Positions 15,085-16,092 of a DNA stretch of 16,092 nucleotides are shown here, piece by piece (the first letter of the stretch is position 1; each line of letters starts with the position of its first letter). The DNA lies in assembly GCA_965659595.1 (NCBI GenBank), contig CBFHWN010000046.1:1-16092 (forward strand), in the 5' to 3' direction. Origin of the DNA: Casp-actino8 sp965659595. Lineage in GTDB: Bacteria; Actinomycetota; Acidimicrobiia; Acidimicrobiales; Ilumatobacteraceae. The notes beneath the pieces are model-generated. The model saw only the letters and a program-made list of their open reading frames with translations, did not search any database and was not told the DNA's origin. The position numbers were made by a program, and so were the translations under genes.

Positions 15085-15753
15085 ATGGGAGAACGCGTCA
15101 GTTTCAAGTCGAACGGTGGAACCTGCGAGGGGTACCTCGCCGACGGGGGCGGTCCGGGTGTGATCGTCATTCAGGAGTGGTGGGGTCTCGTCCCACACAT
15201 CGAAGACGTGGCCGATCGATTCGCCGCCGAAGGATTCACGGCCCTGGCCCCTGATCTGTACCACGGGCGGGCGTCGTTCGAACCCGACGAGGCCGGCAAG
15301 TTGATGATGGCGCTCAATCTGGGTGAGGCCGGCAAAGACCTGACGGGTGCGGTCGACTTCTTGCAGGAACGCACCGGACGACCGAAGGTGGGTGTGGTGG
15401 GTTACTGCATGGGTGGAGGGCTCACCCTGGTGCTTGCGACCTTGCGTCCCGACGCCGTGGCCGCCGCCGCGCCGTACTACGGCGTGATCCCGTGGGCCGA
15501 GGCTCAACCTGACTGGTCGAAACTGTCGGCCAAGGTGGTGGGCGAATACGCCGAGAAGGACGGTTTCGCCGGCCCCGACGCCGTGCGATCCCTCGAGACG
15601 CAGTTGCGCGATTTCGGCAAGGACGCCACGTTGCACGTGCACGCCGGAGCCGACCATGCGTTCTTCAACGACACCCGCCCCGACGTGTACGACGCAGCCG
15701 CTTCCGCGCTTGCGTTCGGGCGAACGCTCGAACTCTTTCGCTCGACCTTGTAG
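15085..15753 (+). CDS. Dienelactone hydrolase family protein
   Basis: A 222-residue alpha/beta hydrolase with the Cys-Asp-His triad of dienelactone hydrolases: C108 in the nucleophile elbow GYCMGGG, D159 in YAEKDGFAGPD and H191 in GADHAFFND. Glu31 in VIQEWWGL matches the glutamate that holds the resting cysteine in the family. Length is typical. There is no signal peptide, so it is cytoplasmic. The classical reaction is opening 4-carboxymethylenebutenolide in the chlorocatechol or beta-ketoadipate route, but most homologues have unknown ester or lactone substrates, and no aromatic-degradation genes lie beside it. The start ATG 15085 is set by the upstream -10 box and by MGERVSFKSNGG fitting the family N-terminus. 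Single gene, convergent with the next. Confidence 0.9.
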   Translation: MGERVSFKSNGGTCEGYLADGGGPGVIVIQEWWGLVPHIEDVADRFAAEGFTALAPDLYHGRASFEPDEAGKLMMALNLGEAGKDLTGAVDFLQERTGRPKVGVVGYCMGGGLTLVLATLRPDAVAAAAPYYGVIPWAEAQPDWSKLSAKVVGEYAEKDGFAGPDAVRSLETQLRDFGKDATLHVHAGADHAFFNDTRPDVYDAAASALAFGRTLELFRSTL

Positions 15754-15766
15754 CGAGTTGCTGCGA

Positions 15767-16092
15767 CTAGTTCGTGGCGCAGATGTCGACCGGCGATTCG
15801 TCGCACAGGGCGCGAAACGTGAAGGCGTCGACGGTACCGTCGACGGGCAGATCCATGCTCTCTTGAAAGGCGGCCACCGCTTCGGCCGTTTGCGGTCCGA
15901 AGCGTCCGTCGCTCGACACGTCGTAGCCGTTGGCTCGCAACAAGTCCTGCACGAGACGCACGATGTCGCCGCCTTCGCAGAGCCCGACCGGCAGATCGGA
16001 GCCGGCTCCTGTGAACGTGCTGCACGAGGCGAACGTCGAGGGCGGTGTGGTCGAACTCCCGGACTCGGACGCGACCGGCGCCTCGGTCGACG
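15767..16092 (-). CDS. Peptidoglycan-binding domain protein, C-terminal part (5' end outside the window)
   Basis: Only the last 107 residues are present. The visible start is a Ser/Thr/Pro/Glu-rich linker (PVASESGSSTTPPSTF). A PG_binding_1-like module follows, containing VRLVQDLLRANGYD, SDGRFGPQTAEAVAAFQ and DGTVDAFTFRAL, the usual three-helix repeat that binds cell-wall peptidoglycan. Four cysteines (in ASCSTF, GLCEGG, ALCDES and DICATN) may form disulfides, which with the linker suggests a secreted or surface-anchored protein. The N-terminal domain and any signal peptide lie beyond the right edge, so the enzymatic role, if any, is unknown. The frame is open from 16090 to the stop at 15767, 13 bases from the convergent hydrolase gene. 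Confidence 0.8.
   Translation of the reverse strand, partial: STEAPVASESGSSTTPPSTFASCSTFTGAGSDLPVGLCEGGDIVRLVQDLLRANGYDVSSDGRFGPQTAEAVAAFQESMDLPVDGTVDAFTFRALCDESPVDICATN

Overview
The window looks like chromosomal DNA from a high-GC actinobacterium, possibly of the class Acidimicrobiia. This is a guess from four things: GC-rich third codon positions, a PPOX-fold F420/flavin-type protein, an LLM-class F420-type oxidoreductase, and several start codons preceded at 6-7 nt by an actinobacterial TANNNT -10 box (leaderless style). Genes are packed densely and no stretch over 300 bases lacks a gene. I see no tRNA, rRNA, CRISPR array, insertion sequence or phage gene.

Left part (1-2644). A partial HrpB-type DExH helicase on the minus strand runs off the left edge. 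Its start overlaps the end of a small thioredoxin-fold protein that lacks a CxxC site. A PPOX/F420-type protein diverges from the thioredoxin-fold gene across only 45 bases, with two back-to-back leaderless promoters.

Centre (2664-12707). A MocR-type regulator (GntR helix-turn-helix fused to a PLP aminotransferase domain) is divergent from an eight-gene plus-strand operon. The operon encodes a beta-ureidopropionase-type nitrilase, a dihydropyrimidinase, a (methyl)malonate-semialdehyde dehydrogenase and an LLM-class oxidoreductase, followed by an ABC importer (permease, ATPase, permease, NMT1/THI5-like lipoprotein). This reads as import and reductive catabolism of a pyrimidine: ring -> dihydropyrimidine -> N-carbamoyl-beta-amino acid -> beta-alanine or beta-aminoisobutyrate -> semialdehyde -> acetyl-CoA or propionyl-CoA. 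The classical dihydropyrimidine dehydrogenase is not in the window. The LLM oxidoreductase is the only redox gene in the operon that could fill that step, and this is the most interesting lead. The 136-base divergent region carries a direct repeat (ATTGTCC, 22-base period) overlapping a plausible -35 box, as would suit a MocR operator.

Right part (12708-16092). A strong GC hairpin with a TTCG loop follows the operon. Then come an EamA-family exporter (plus), a convergent class III aminotransferase (minus; it could supply the missing beta-alanine transamination), a dienelactone-hydrolase-family protein (plus), and the C-terminal part of a peptidoglycan-binding-domain protein (minus) that runs off the right edge. 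Function names rest on motifs and remembered family sequences; no database search was run.
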